Source of the DNA: Nocardia aurea
Lineage (GTDB): Bacteria; Actinomycetota; Actinomycetes; Mycobacteriales; Mycobacteriaceae
Direction: 5' to 3'
Length of the DNA stretch: 64,000 nt
Assembly (NCBI RefSeq): GCF_003123685.1
Contig: NZ_QCYJ01000103.1
Location: 744,001-808,000, forward strand
The position numbers were made by a program, and so were the translations under genes. The number at the start of each line of letters is the position of its first letter. Positions within the stretch are counted from its first letter, which is position 1. The notes beneath the pieces are model-generated. The model was not told where the DNA came from, ran no database searches, and saw nothing but the letters and a program-made list of their open reading frames with translations. Shown here piece after piece: positions 48,455 to 55,923 of this stretch.

Positions 48455-49206
48455 CCGAGTTTGAGACCGAGGATGTCCGCTACGGCATCGAACAGCCCGA
48501 TGGTGTGCTCGCCAGCAGTCGACCGAACCGCGACACAGGCAAGTGCGATTACAAGCGCCTCCCGAACGACGCCTACGCCTACCTGTGGTCGAATCCCGAA
48601 GACGCCGAAGCCAACCGGGTCGCGCTCGCCGATGAAATCGGGTACGGCGCGGGGGAACTGTTCGAGCAGCATACGCGGGTCGTTGAGGTTCGCGTCACGA
48701 CGCGCATGACCGTTCGGCCTGTTGCCCCGACCGTTGAGGCCGAGGTTGCCGAGGTGAGCGAGCCGCGCACATGGCAGGACGCCCGCGAGGTTCCCGCCGA
48801 TGTCATCTTCCGTTCTGCCGGATTCGACCCCTCGCCCTCCTGGCACAAGCTTCCTTGCGGGGAGTTCTTCCAGTTCAGTGCCGATCCTGCGAAGTCTCGG
48901 CCGGTCATGCACGAGGACATCAATCGCGTTTGGGGCAGTGACTACGGCTTTGTCGAAGTCCTGCCCGACGTCGAAACCTCAGCCTTCCAAGCCGATGGTG
49001 CGGAAGATCCCAAACCGCGCACCTGGGCGAAGGCGGAGAAGGTGCCGATGGGCGTCCGGTTTGCCGCCGCCGTGGACGGTAGCGAGGTGTGGGAGCGCGT
49101 CGATTCCAGCCGGGCGCTGAAGCGGATGGCTGGAGGGACGATCGCTGAGACTCTGGCCGAATTGAATGCCGACCATCCCGACGGCTTCATCGAGGTTCTG
49201 CCGTGA
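48451..49206 (+). CDS. Hypothetical protein with internal duplication
   Basis: 251 residues from GTG 48451. Residues about 105-170 and 185-250 repeat the same unit: RTWQDAREVPADVIFRSAG ending FVEVLP, and RTWAKAEKVPMGVRFAAAV ending FIEVLP. The unit of about 65 residues appears twice in tandem after a divergent N-terminal part. Family unknown. Confidence 0.65.
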   Translation: MTEFETEDVRYGIEQPDGVLASSRPNRDTGKCDYKRLPNDAYAYLWSNPEDAEANRVALADEIGYGAGELFEQHTRVVEVRVTTRMTVRPVAPTVEAEVAEVSEPRTWQDAREVPADVIFRSAGFDPSPSWHKLPCGEFFQFSADPAKSRPVMHEDINRVWGSDYGFVEVLPDVETSAFQADGAEDPKPRTWAKAEKVPMGVRFAAAVDGSEVWERVDSSRALKRMAGGTIAETLAELNADHPDGFIEVLP

Positions 49207-49289
49207 ACGGCCTCTACTGCGCTTGGTGTCGGCACGTCATCGGCTCGGATGAACCGAGTTGCGAGCACTGCCGCACGGAAACCCCCTAG
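49203..49289 (+). CDS. Very small double-CxxC zinc-ribbon protein
   Basis: 28 residues; GTG 49203 overlaps the preceding stop. Two CxxC pairs (YCAWCRHV and SCEHCRTE) 11 residues apart, a minimal zinc ribbon. Confidence 0.55.
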   Translation: MNGLYCAWCRHVIGSDEPSCEHCRTETP

Positions 49290-49352
49290 ACCTGCCGTCT
49301 CTGGCCGCAGCCTCACCGTGTACGCGCTGGCTGGCCGAGACGCAGGAGGAGT

Positions 49353-49392
49353 GCGGCGCCCGAGATCGACCCCCACATCTCTCGGGCGCCGC
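49353..49392 (+). terminator. Perfect 13-bp hairpin inside the operon
   Basis: GCGGCGCCCGAGA (49353-49365) pairs with TCTCGGGCGCCGC (49380-49392) over a 14-nt loop; no T-run follows. It lies in a 132-bp gap between genes and could be a rho-independent stop, a processing site or a stabilising 5' stem. Confidence 0.6.
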
Positions 49393-49421
49393 CCCTACCA
49401 AACAACGACCAGGAGAACGAA

Positions 49422-49640
49422 ATGCAGATCGACGACATCAAACTCCGCGGCGAAGTACTCCACGACTTCCCTGATTCATCCGCTGAATGGATCGAAACCG
49501 ACATCCGCGTCGACATCAAGGGCAGCTTTCGCCCCGCCGTCGAACTCCGCTTCTTCGATGGCAGCGAGTATCAGGCGTTGCGGATCTCGAATGCCGAACT
49601 GTTGGAGCTGTTCGAACTGGTGAAGGCGCGGACGCGATGA
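49422..49640 (+). CDS. Hypothetical phage protein
   Basis: 72 residues; CAGGAGAACG precedes ATG 49422. Beta-rich (WIETDIRVDIKGSFRPAVEL) with a helix at the end. Unknown. Confidence 0.62.
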   Translation: MQIDDIKLRGEVLHDFPDSSAEWIETDIRVDIKGSFRPAVELRFFDGSEYQALRISNAELLELFELVKARTR

Positions 49641-49810
49641 CCATCCACGCCTGGGATGTGCCGTGCCCGAAATGTCAGTCCGAAGCAGGCTGGGCGTGCA
49701 TCAACATCCACGGCAACCCGTACCGACGCAAGGGCGTAACCGCCCAGCACGCCGACCGCAAACGGGCCGCAGCAATCGCACGACACCCCGCATCGAAAGG
49801 GAACCGATGA
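49637..49810 (+). CDS. Phage zinc-finger protein (CPxC ... C ... H type)
   Basis: 57 residues. PCPKCQSEAGWACINIHGNP and a following AQHADRK match the short actinophage zinc-finger family with two front and one middle Cys plus a His. A paralogue is at 51371. Confidence 0.7.
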   Translation: MTIHAWDVPCPKCQSEAGWACINIHGNPYRRKGVTAQHADRKRAAAIARHPASKGNR

Positions 49811-50115
49811 CCGACGATCTCGGCACACAAGTCGCCATCGGTGTAGCGCAGGGCCTCGCCGCTCAACTTCGCAGCTCTACCGACTTTCTGCTCGCGCCTC
49901 TCAAGCACGACAGCGACCGTTGGCAGGTGCTCACGTCCGCACTCCGCGACTTCGCCGACCAGGCCGACAGCCGCGACGTGGGCGACCGACTGTATGCGCT
50001 GCTGCTCCGCATTGAATCCCTCGACGAGGAGCGAGCGGCCGAGGTGTCACGTCGCATCAACTACTGGAACGACGCCGCGCCCCGCATCAATCTCGACGCC
50101 GAATGGAGTCACTGA
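49807..50115 (+). CDS. Hypothetical helical phage protein
   Basis: 102 residues, helical; DRLYALLLRIESLDEERAAE near the end. Unknown. Confidence 0.6.
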   Translation: MTDDLGTQVAIGVAQGLAAQLRSSTDFLLAPLKHDSDRWQVLTSALRDFADQADSRDVGDRLYALLLRIESLDEERAAEVSRRINYWNDAAPRINLDAEWSH

Positions 50116-50116
50116 C

Positions 50117-50479
50117 ATGGACTACAACTATCCGCACATCCGCACCGTCTACGAACACCTGCTCACCCACCCCGACGAGCATGACCAGGGCACGTGGGCG
50201 AAATGCGTTGCCGGTCACGCCGTCCGACTGTCCGGCAGTGACTGGACGTTGGTGCGCGACAGCCGCAAACACGTGGACGGCTCCGAAGTCACGAACATGC
50301 GTACCGGTGAACTCCGTGACATCGAAGACGTCGCGGCCGAACTGCTCGGCATGGACATCACGCAAGCCCGCGGACTGTTCGCTACCGACAACCGGATTGC
50401 CGTCGACTGGTTGGGGGACATTTTGGCCGCGCACGAAACGATCGTCCTCGACCAGCTCGCGAAGGAGTGGGCGTCGTGA
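50117..50479 (+). CDS. Hypothetical phage protein
   Basis: 120 residues. WAKCVAGHAVRLSGSDW and DIEDVAAELLGMDITQARGL with LFATDNRIAVDWL recall a helical domain found in several actinophage proteins (CxxGHA start, later helices). Function unknown. Confidence 0.62.
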   Translation: MDYNYPHIRTVYEHLLTHPDEHDQGTWAKCVAGHAVRLSGSDWTLVRDSRKHVDGSEVTNMRTGELRDIEDVAAELLGMDITQARGLFATDNRIAVDWLGDILAAHETIVLDQLAKEWAS

Positions 50480-50694
50480 GCAGCGTCGGCGGTTACTCGT
50501 CCCACCGCTACGAAACCCTGGAAGACCTCGCCGAACGCCTCGACTGGACCGCGAAGAACAGTCCCGAGTTCGAGCAGGTGTTGCGCGACTACCTCGGCGT
50601 ACTTCACGGGAGCGTGCAGATTCGGTCCGCGATGGACGACTATCAGCCGCTTGTCGAACGTCGACACAACAACAAGCTGAGGAATGCTGCCTGA
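50476..50694 (+). CDS. Hypothetical small phage protein
   Basis: 72 residues from GTG 50476. Helical with ETLEDLAERLDWTAKNSPEF. Unknown. Confidence 0.58.
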   Translation: MSSVGGYSSHRYETLEDLAERLDWTAKNSPEFEQVLRDYLGVLHGSVQIRSAMDDYQPLVERRHNNKLRNAA

Positions 50695-50852
50695 TGGCGT
50701 GGTGGGAGCCGTACGACGAGTGGCATGAAGCGTTGCCCGAGGACGAGAAGAAAGCGTTGGCCCCGGACTGGTCGCAGGTGACCTACATCCCGGATGCGGG
50801 GGAGACGGAACGACCGCGGGTTTGGCCGACTGGTCTGCCGCGCACTATCTGA
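50694..50852 (+). CDS. Hypothetical small phage protein
   Basis: 52 residues; ATG 50694 shares a base with the prior stop. Tryptophan-rich (MAWWEPYDEWHEALPEDEKK). Last gene before a promoter region. Confidence 0.58.
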   Translation: MAWWEPYDEWHEALPEDEKKALAPDWSQVTYIPDAGETERPRVWPTGLPRTI

Positions 50853-50883
50853 TCTGACATTTCGGCGGGTGTCTCGCATGATC

Positions 50884-50926
50884 TTGGATTACATCACAAC
50901 ATACGATATGCTGAGTGATGTAATCC
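50884..50926 (+). promoter_or_regulatory. Promoter with perfect 12-bp inverted repeat around the -10
   Basis: TTGGAT (50884-50889), 17-nt spacer, TATGCT (50907-50912). GGATTACATCAC (50886-50897) and GTGATGTAATCC (50915-50926) are exact inverted copies, 29 bp apart. It is the clearest copy of the phage-wide element and precedes the WhiB-like gene. Confidence 0.7.
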
Positions 50927-50961
50927 ATCGAGACGCCCGCCCTTCACGTTTGGAGACCCCG

Positions 50962-51021
50962 ATGTCGAGACCCGCATCCAACGCCCTGACAGTGGCCGGC
51001 GTTCTCGTGGACCGCGCATGA
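50962..51021 (+). CDS. Possible 19-residue leader peptide before the WhiB-like gene
   Basis: ATG 50962 follows TTTGGAG at 8 nt and the frame ends by overlapping ATG 51018 (ATGA). It could couple or attenuate translation of the WhiB-like gene. Too short for composition evidence. Confidence 0.4.
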   Translation: MSRPASNALTVAGVLVDRA

Positions 51022-51374
51022 AGCCCCCGAAAGACAACCCGTTCAAGGGTGCGCCGTGCCTGTCGGAGTGGCATCGGAAATGGCGGCAGATGAAGGAGCA
51101 TCGCGGGTCGTCCATGTGGGACTACCACATTGCCTCTGATCCGAGCCCGGACACGCGCCGCAGCCTCGCAACCACGCTATGCCAGGACCGTTGCCCCGCA
51201 GCCGCTTTCGCCGCCTGCAAAGCGCTGCACAAGGAGTTCGAGGAGCAGGACGGGCATCGGCCATCGGGGATTTGGGCGGGGGAGATCTACAGCGACAAGG
51301 TTCCGGTGCCGCCGAAACCGGACGAGGACGAACCGCTTTGGACGCGACGGGAAGTGGAGGACATGGCGGCATGA
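51018..51374 (+). CDS. WhiB-like protein with altered cysteine spacing
   Basis: 118 residues. The region CQDRCPAAAFAACKALHKEF followed by SGIWAGEIY resembles the WhiB cluster and the G-W-G turn. An upstream Cys lies in GAPCLSE. Spacing is C-x3-C-x7-C rather than the usual C-x2-C-x5-C, so iron-sulphur binding is uncertain. Phage WhiB proteins can block host WhiB function. It has its own operator-bearing promoter. Confidence 0.6.
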   Translation: MKPPKDNPFKGAPCLSEWHRKWRQMKEHRGSSMWDYHIASDPSPDTRRSLATTLCQDRCPAAAFAACKALHKEFEEQDGHRPSGIWAGEIYSDKVPVPPKPDEDEPLWTRREVEDMAA

Positions 51375-51538
51375 CTACCAGGGATTGGCGGACGCACTCA
51401 ACAAGCGTGCAGTGCCCTGCCTGCAATGCGGATGTCGGCGAACTGTGTCAGCCGCCTGCGTCGCGAGGGGTCGTCGTGCACTGGCCTCGCCGTGAAGCCG
51501 AACTGGCAGGTAATGGACGGAATCGAGGCGTGATATGA
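51371..51538 (+). CDS. Phage zinc-finger protein, paralogue of 49637
   Basis: 55 residues. VQCPACNADVGELCQPPASR and VVVHWPRREAE repeat the CPxC ... C ... H pattern of the 49637 product. Probably binds zinc; role unknown. Confidence 0.65.
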   Translation: MTTRDWRTHSTSVQCPACNADVGELCQPPASRGVVVHWPRREAELAGNGRNRGVI

Positions 51539-51816
51539 GCGTGCAAGTAGATGAGCGGGCGGAGTCGATCGGGCACCTCTCGTTCGAGATCGTCTGCGAA
51601 TCGGATCGCCACGAGGGTGATCGGACGCGCGCGGATTGGTGGGTCTACTGCCATGGATGCGCCGAACGGCTCACCTGCAACACCTGCTATCAGCGGTGGC
51701 GAACGGAATGGGGCGAGGCGCGCGAAAGGCGTGGCTTCAACATTTGCGTCGGCTGTGATCAGCGATTCGATTCCGTCGACGAGGCGCATGTTGCACGCCC
51801 GCTGAGGCTTTCGTGA
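51535..51816 (+). CDS. Cysteine-rich hypothetical protein
   Basis: 93 residues. Cys pairs in YCHGCAERLTCNTCYQRW and ICVGCDQRF make two likely zinc sites. Unknown. Confidence 0.62.
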   Translation: MSVQVDERAESIGHLSFEIVCESDRHEGDRTRADWWVYCHGCAERLTCNTCYQRWRTEWGEARERRGFNICVGCDQRFDSVDEAHVARPLRLS

Positions 51817-52208
51817 CCGCCGCCTACAGCTTCGACATCCCCATCCTTCGCCCGCCGTTGACGTCGAATCAGCAGCGTGGCGCGCATTGGACGCGGGTGC
51901 GGGCTGCGCGGGAGGAAGTCGGGCAGTGGGTGCGCTTGGAGGGTGGCGGCGATCTGCCCCGCCTCGAACACTGTCACGTGACGATCACCTGGCATGCCCC
52001 GGACAGGCGCATCCGCGACGCTGGCTCACTCACCGCATTCGGCAAAGCCGTGATCGACGAACTGGTTGATCTCGGGGTGCTGACCAAGGACGACGCGAGA
52101 TACGTCCTGTCCGAGACCTATTCCGTACGGCTCGCGTCCCATCCCGCGCGCATCACCATCACCCTCGAAACCGAAGACGAACCAGAAGCCTTGGAGGCAG
52201 CGGCATGA
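51813..52208 (+). CDS. RusA-like Holliday junction resolvase
   Basis: 131 residues from GTG 51813. RPPLTSNQQRGAHWTRVR at the start and DAGSLTAFGKAVIDELVDLG then VLTKDDARYVLSE match RusA, with the metal-binding Asp residues (D at AGSLT region, DELVD, KDDAR). RusA resolves four-way junctions, helping packaging or recombination. It fits the exonuclease/annealing module at 25-27 kb although it lies 25 kb away. Confidence 0.8.
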   Translation: MTAAYSFDIPILRPPLTSNQQRGAHWTRVRAAREEVGQWVRLEGGGDLPRLEHCHVTITWHAPDRRIRDAGSLTAFGKAVIDELVDLGVLTKDDARYVLSETYSVRLASHPARITITLETEDEPEALEAAA

Positions 52209-52789
52209 GGCCACCTGTTACAAACTCGGCGCTGACTGCGACGGCAATCCGCAAATGCGCAGTAGCCAGATGTGGCGAAAAGAACTATCTAAATGGTCGA
52301 TGCACCCAGCATGCGTACCGCTCCAATTGGCCGTCGTCTTGGGATGAGATCCAGCGCAAGAATCGGCTGCAAGCCGAGATGGAACAGATGGCGATGAATG
52401 CCGACCATTTCACCACGAGAAGCCTAGACCTCGACCAACTCCCCGATCTCGGCCACTTTCGTACCGGAAATGCGCTCAACAAATTCGGCTACGTATACGC
52501 GCTAGAATTCTCAACCGGGGTTGTCAAGGTGGGCAGTACCACTAATCCGTACCAAAGAGTAAAGACGCACATGGGAAACGCGGGACCATTCAACGTTTCC
52601 ATCGACGCGCTCTGGCTCTCTAAATTTCACGATAACTACAAAAGCAACGAAAAGTGGATACTCGGAGCCCTTGGGTCGCCCAGCCATGGCTGCGAGTACT
52701 TCACTGGTGTTCGATTCGATGCCGTCGTGGCGATGGCTGAAACCGCCCTCGTCTACCGACAGGGCCGAGCAATGGAGGCTGCGGCATGA
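52205..52789 (+). CDS. GIY-YIG/T5orf172-type nuclease-like protein, AT-richer insert
   Basis: 194 residues. An N-terminal zinc motif (KCAVARCGEKNYLNGRCTQH) is followed by a GIY-YIG-like domain GYVYALEFSTGVVKVGSTTN (with PYQRVKTHM) and NEKWILGALG. Its DNA is visibly AT-richer and uses rarer codons than its neighbours, so it was probably acquired recently. Mobile-endonuclease activity is plausible but unproven. Confidence 0.72.
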   Translation: MRPPVTNSALTATAIRKCAVARCGEKNYLNGRCTQHAYRSNWPSSWDEIQRKNRLQAEMEQMAMNADHFTTRSLDLDQLPDLGHFRTGNALNKFGYVYALEFSTGVVKVGSTTNPYQRVKTHMGNAGPFNVSIDALWLSKFHDNYKSNEKWILGALGSPSHGCEYFTGVRFDAVVAMAETALVYRQGRAMEAAA

Positions 52790-53067
52790 CCTCCCCGCTC
52801 GCCCCGAATCTCGATTGGCTGGAATCGGAAGCCCGCGCGGCAATAGACCGGCTCCAGAAGGTCCAGATGCCGCCGGGATTGTTGCTGGACATCGTCACAT
52901 ACGCCAAAGGGCAAGCGGCGTTGGTCGATCGCGTGCGCCTGGCCTTGGCTGATCATCCTCGCTGCGATGTCCACCCTGACGCCGACGAGGTTTCGTGCGG
53001 ATGGAAACGCGCCGTGGCAGATGTGCAACACGCCCTCGAACATGGACAGGACATCATCAATGGCTGA
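52786..53067 (+). CDS. Hypothetical helical phage protein
   Basis: 93 residues. Helical (WLESEARAAIDRLQKVQMPP). The end has DVHPDADEVSCGWKRAVADV. Unknown. Confidence 0.6.
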   Translation: MTSPLAPNLDWLESEARAAIDRLQKVQMPPGLLLDIVTYAKGQAALVDRVRLALADHPRCDVHPDADEVSCGWKRAVADVQHALEHGQDIING

Positions 53068-53449
53068 CCCGGTGGACCATCCCGCGCATTATTCGACTGG
53101 CCGCTTCACATGCGAGTGCATCGCGGTCACGCGACATATGACGTTCCTCGCTGGGAATGCGGTGAAATATTGCTGGCGTCACGCCGAGAAGAACGGCGTT
53201 GAAGACCTCCGCAAGGCTGCCGTCTATCTGCGGTGGGCTAGCGAAGACGGCGACAGGGCGGCTATTCAGGGCCGCAGCGGCAAGCTGGTGGGACTGACGA
53301 ACCAGCATGTCGTGAAACCGCTCATGGAGACGCCCGGCCCGCACAGCCGCGCCTACCACGCCATCATCCGCATCTGCCTCCACAGCGACTTTCACGGCGC
53401 GCTGGAGGAAGTCGAGCAGGCCATTCGTGATCTGGAGGCGGCAGCATGA
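53060..53449 (+). CDS. DUF3310-like phage protein
   Basis: 129 residues. DPVDHPAHYSTGRFTCECIA and GNAVKYCWRHAEKNGVEDLR with KAAVYLRWA are the DUF3310 signature seen in many phages. Some members are annotated as nucleotide kinases, but no P-loop is present here. Biochemical role unknown. Confidence 0.82.
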   Translation: MADPVDHPAHYSTGRFTCECIAVTRHMTFLAGNAVKYCWRHAEKNGVEDLRKAAVYLRWASEDGDRAAIQGRSGKLVGLTNQHVVKPLMETPGPHSRAYHAIIRICLHSDFHGALEEVEQAIRDLEAAA

Positions 53450-53718
53450 CCGCGACCGCCCCACCCGAGTTCCGTTACCTGGAACGCGCCGAGCAGCTGA
53501 TTCGCGCGCTCCCCGCCGACACGCAGTTCACGAACGCCGACATTTACGCCCGCATGCGCACCGCGGGCTGGCCGGACATGCAGGAGCCGCGCCGCTTCGG
53601 GCCACTGCTGCAACGCCTGCGCGCTGATGGGGTGATCGTGCGGGTGGGTGTGGACGCGTCGCCTGCGCGTTCGCATGGCGGGTTCGCGACCGTGTGGCGA
53701 CGAGTGGAGGCGGCGTGA
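53446..53718 (+). CDS. Small winged-helix-like protein
   Basis: 90 residues. RAEQLIRALPADTQFTNADI, RRFGPLLQRLRADGVIV and a final basic wing suggest a winged-helix DNA-binding fold. Possibly a phage regulator. Confidence 0.62.
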   Translation: MTATAPPEFRYLERAEQLIRALPADTQFTNADIYARMRTAGWPDMQEPRRFGPLLQRLRADGVIVRVGVDASPARSHGGFATVWRRVEAA

Positions 53719-53918
53719 GCATGCAGTACGTGCGCGACTACTACAAGGTTCCCGCTAAACGTGGTGGGCGGGTTCGGTACACGGGCGACAAGGAACCGCG
53801 ACTCGGGACGATCACCGCTGCCCGTGGTGGAGGTCTGCGCATCCGACTGGACGGCGACAAGTGGGCGATGCCGTTCCATCCGACCTGGGAACTCGAATAC
53901 CTGGACGGTGCGGCATGA
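53715..53918 (+). CDS. Small beta-rich SH3/KOW-like protein
   Basis: 67 residues (GTG 53715; ATG 53721 alternative). KRGGRVRYTGDKEPRLGTIT, then an RIRLDGDKWAMPFHPTWELE pattern; a small barrel of the kind found in phage nucleic-acid-associated proteins. Role unknown. Confidence 0.6.
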   Translation: MSMQYVRDYYKVPAKRGGRVRYTGDKEPRLGTITAARGGGLRIRLDGDKWAMPFHPTWELEYLDGAA

Positions 53919-54022
53919 GCGACTACCTGATCCGTTGCCCGTACTGCGGTGCGGAATTCACTGCGTACCAGTGGAGTTGGCACGCCCCCGAATGCCCGTA
54001 CAGCGATGGAGGCGACGCATGA
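53915..54022 (+). CDS. Very small zinc-ribbon protein
   Basis: 35 residues. CPYCGAEFTAYQWSWHAPEC has a CxxC followed by His and Cys, a C2HC zinc pattern. Confidence 0.6.
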   Translation: MSDYLIRCPYCGAEFTAYQWSWHAPECPYSDGGDA

Positions 54023-54186
54023 GCAGGGAACCCGATTCGATCCCGAACCCGAACGGCTGCCATTGGTGCGGCGTGGACCGTGAGCAGCATTTACAGCGGT
54101 GGGCGCCCGGAATCGCCTGGCATATCTGGATCGAGCCGACCACCGAGCAGCGCGTGGACCGTTTGAAGGCGCGCCGGAATGCCTGA
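54019..54186 (+). CDS. Small CxxC protein
   Basis: 55 residues. GCHWCGVDREQHLQRWAPG has CxxC and later His residues. Overlaps the next gene by 8 bp. The style (CHWCGVDREQH) is common in actinophage small zinc proteins. Confidence 0.62.
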   Translation: MSREPDSIPNPNGCHWCGVDREQHLQRWAPGIAWHIWIEPTTEQRVDRLKARRNA

Positions 54187-54841
54187 GCTGTGTGGCCGAT
54201 GCGGGCGGCCGACGTTCCCGCACCCGTACCGACATCCCATCGAACCGAAGGAACCTGACGTGACCGTGCAGACATTGGCCGATCAGATCCGAGCGCAAGC
54301 CGCGATCAGCGACCGCCCCGGGCAGTTGGCCGAACTCGAACGGATCGCGGGCGAGGTGGAGTCGTTGCAGCGCAGCTGGGCGGCCGATGAACGGATCCTC
54401 GATCGTATCGAGCAGTCCAACAAGGCTCTCGGTGATGCCGTGACCCGCTTGAACCTTGCCGCACTGGATGCAACCGGGCTGCACGACATCATCGACAACG
54501 GCGACGGTGATTGGGCTGCCGTGTGGGAGAACGTCGCCGACCTGGGGGAGAAGGTGCGACGGCTGACGGCGGAACGGGATGCGGCGAACGACGAGGCCGA
54601 GCGCATCGCGAACGCGCATGAGCAGTGGAAGGCGTCCGTTGCCGACGACTATGCGCGGATCGCGGCCCGTCAGGTGCGCATGGAAGACCTGCGCGCGGCG
54701 ATCCAGGCGAAGCATGACGAGGCGACCATCTGCGCCACCCAGCACGCCGTCACGGGCGAGTACAAGAACCCGAAGCGTGACGGATACGCGCGCGCCATGA
54801 GTGAAGTGCTGGCGTTGCTCGACGGCGAGGCGACGGCGTGA
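54179..54841 (+). CDS. Hypothetical coiled-coil protein with N-terminal zinc motif
   Basis: 220 residues if ATG 54179 is used (CGRCGRPTFPHPYRH at the front). GTG 54260 with GAAGGAAC upstream would give 193 residues without it. Both starts are reasonable. The rest is long heptad-rich helix (LERIAGEVESLQRSWAADE; EKVRRLTAERDAANDEAERI). Unknown function. Confidence 0.65.
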   Translation: MPELCGRCGRPTFPHPYRHPIEPKEPDVTVQTLADQIRAQAAISDRPGQLAELERIAGEVESLQRSWAADERILDRIEQSNKALGDAVTRLNLAALDATGLHDIIDNGDGDWAAVWENVADLGEKVRRLTAERDAANDEAERIANAHEQWKASVADDYARIAARQVRMEDLRAAIQAKHDEATICATQHAVTGEYKNPKRDGYARAMSEVLALLDGEATA

Positions 54842-55131
54842 ACCCCGACGAATTGGCCGCGATCCGCGACCACTACGACAACAACGACCAGGCCGACGAG
54901 ATTGAGGCGGCATTCGACGCGGGAGCGGTCACCTATCACGACCCGCGCGACCCTGAAACGTTGATGCTCGACCTGACCGAGGAATGGCACGAAACCGAAC
55001 TCGGACTCATCGACTATCAGCCGTTGCATGAATTCCTGGGCATGACCTGGGAGCAGTTCGGGCGATACGTCGAATGCCGGATGCCCGCCGATGAACTCGC
55101 CGAATGGGCGAAGGCGCGTCGGTCCGCGTGA
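54838..55131 (+). CDS. Hypothetical acidic phage protein
   Basis: 97 residues from GTG 54838. Acidic helical front (DHYDNNDQADEIEAAFDAGA) then LHEFLGMTWEQFGRYVE, an HTH-like helix pair. Last gene before a hairpin. Confidence 0.6.
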   Translation: MNPDELAAIRDHYDNNDQADEIEAAFDAGAVTYHDPRDPETLMLDLTEEWHETELGLIDYQPLHEFLGMTWEQFGRYVECRMPADELAEWAKARRSA

Positions 55132-55140
55132 TGTTCGGTT

Positions 55141-55177
55141 AATTGCCCCTCTCCGTGCGGTGCGGAGAGGGGCAATT
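55141..55177 (+). terminator. Terminator-like 15-bp hairpin
   Basis: AATTGCCCCTCTCCG (55141-55155) pairs with CGGAGAGGGGCAATT (55163-55177) over a 7-nt loop. It closes the preceding operon, right before a promoter element. TTT follows only partly. Confidence 0.7.
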
Positions 55178-55189
55178 TGCTGAACGGGC

Positions 55190-55229
55190 GAATTTCGAGG
55201 TTGACGCGGGAAATAGGATTTAGTAACCG
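55190..55229 (+). promoter_or_regulatory. GAATTTCGAGGTTGAC promoter-type element, copy 3
   Basis: Exact 16-bp copy at 55190-55205; TTGACG as -35 and TAACCG 17 nt later. It follows the terminator and precedes the gene at 55250. Confidence 0.52.
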
Positions 55230-55249
55230 AACAATTCGAGGGGAATCGA

Positions 55250-55681
55250 ATGGGCTCGCATCCGAGCGTTGACATTTTCTACGGCTACGACCTCGGCGGC
55301 ATGGAGGACGGGCATTGGAACTCGACCGCGCCGCAATGGTGGCAAGACGCCGAAGATGATGAGGACGATTACGAAGCATGGGATAAGGCGCTCGCTCGTC
55401 GTCTCGGCTGGGAAGATTCGACGGGCGATAAGGCACGATATTCGCTCATGGCAAGCGTCCCGGTCGAAGTGGTCACTTACGGGTATTGCGAGGGCGACAC
55501 CTATTGGTGCGTGCAGGTGAAAGCTTCGGTGCAAGACATTGACGGCGGCGACTGTGAACGACTCCGCGACCTGACCGTGAGGCCGGAATGGGCTGGGCAG
55601 CTCGCCGCATTCATGGGCCTGCTCGAACTCCCGGTGCCCGAAGGTCGACCGGGTTGGCACGTCAATTGCTCGTACGGATAG
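55250..55681 (+). CDS. Hypothetical phage protein
   Basis: 143 residues; GAGGGGAATCG precedes ATG 55250. Acidic N-terminal part, with SVDIFYGYDLGGMEDGHWN and DAEDDEDDYEAWDKALARRL, then beta-rich. The GYDLGG start is recurrent in actinophage proteins. Unknown. Confidence 0.66.
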   Translation: MGSHPSVDIFYGYDLGGMEDGHWNSTAPQWWQDAEDDEDDYEAWDKALARRLGWEDSTGDKARYSLMASVPVEVVTYGYCEGDTYWCVQVKASVQDIDGGDCERLRDLTVRPEWAGQLAAFMGLLELPVPEGRPGWHVNCSYG

Positions 55682-55689
55682 GGGACGCT

Positions 55690-55923
55690 ATGACCACGCA
55701 CGACGATATCGCGACAGCGATCGACGCCACCGCCCGCATCTTGGCCGACCGCGACATCCGGGCCGCCAATGAGCGCGCCGATAAGTGGATGGACGCGGGC
55801 CGGAAGTTCTGGGACATCCGAGACTGGTTGCGCGTGTGCGAGGACAGCCCGGAAGGTCACGCCGAGTTCTATCGGGAATGCGCCCGGATCGTGTTCGGGC
55901 CGGAAGAGGGGGAAGCGGCATGA
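55690..55923 (+). CDS. Hypothetical helical phage protein
   Basis: 77 residues. All-helical, with DDIATAIDATARILADRDIR and EFYRECARIVFG. Unknown. Confidence 0.6.
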   Translation: MTTHDDIATAIDATARILADRDIRAANERADKWMDAGRKFWDIRDWLRVCEDSPEGHAEFYRECARIVFGPEEGEAA

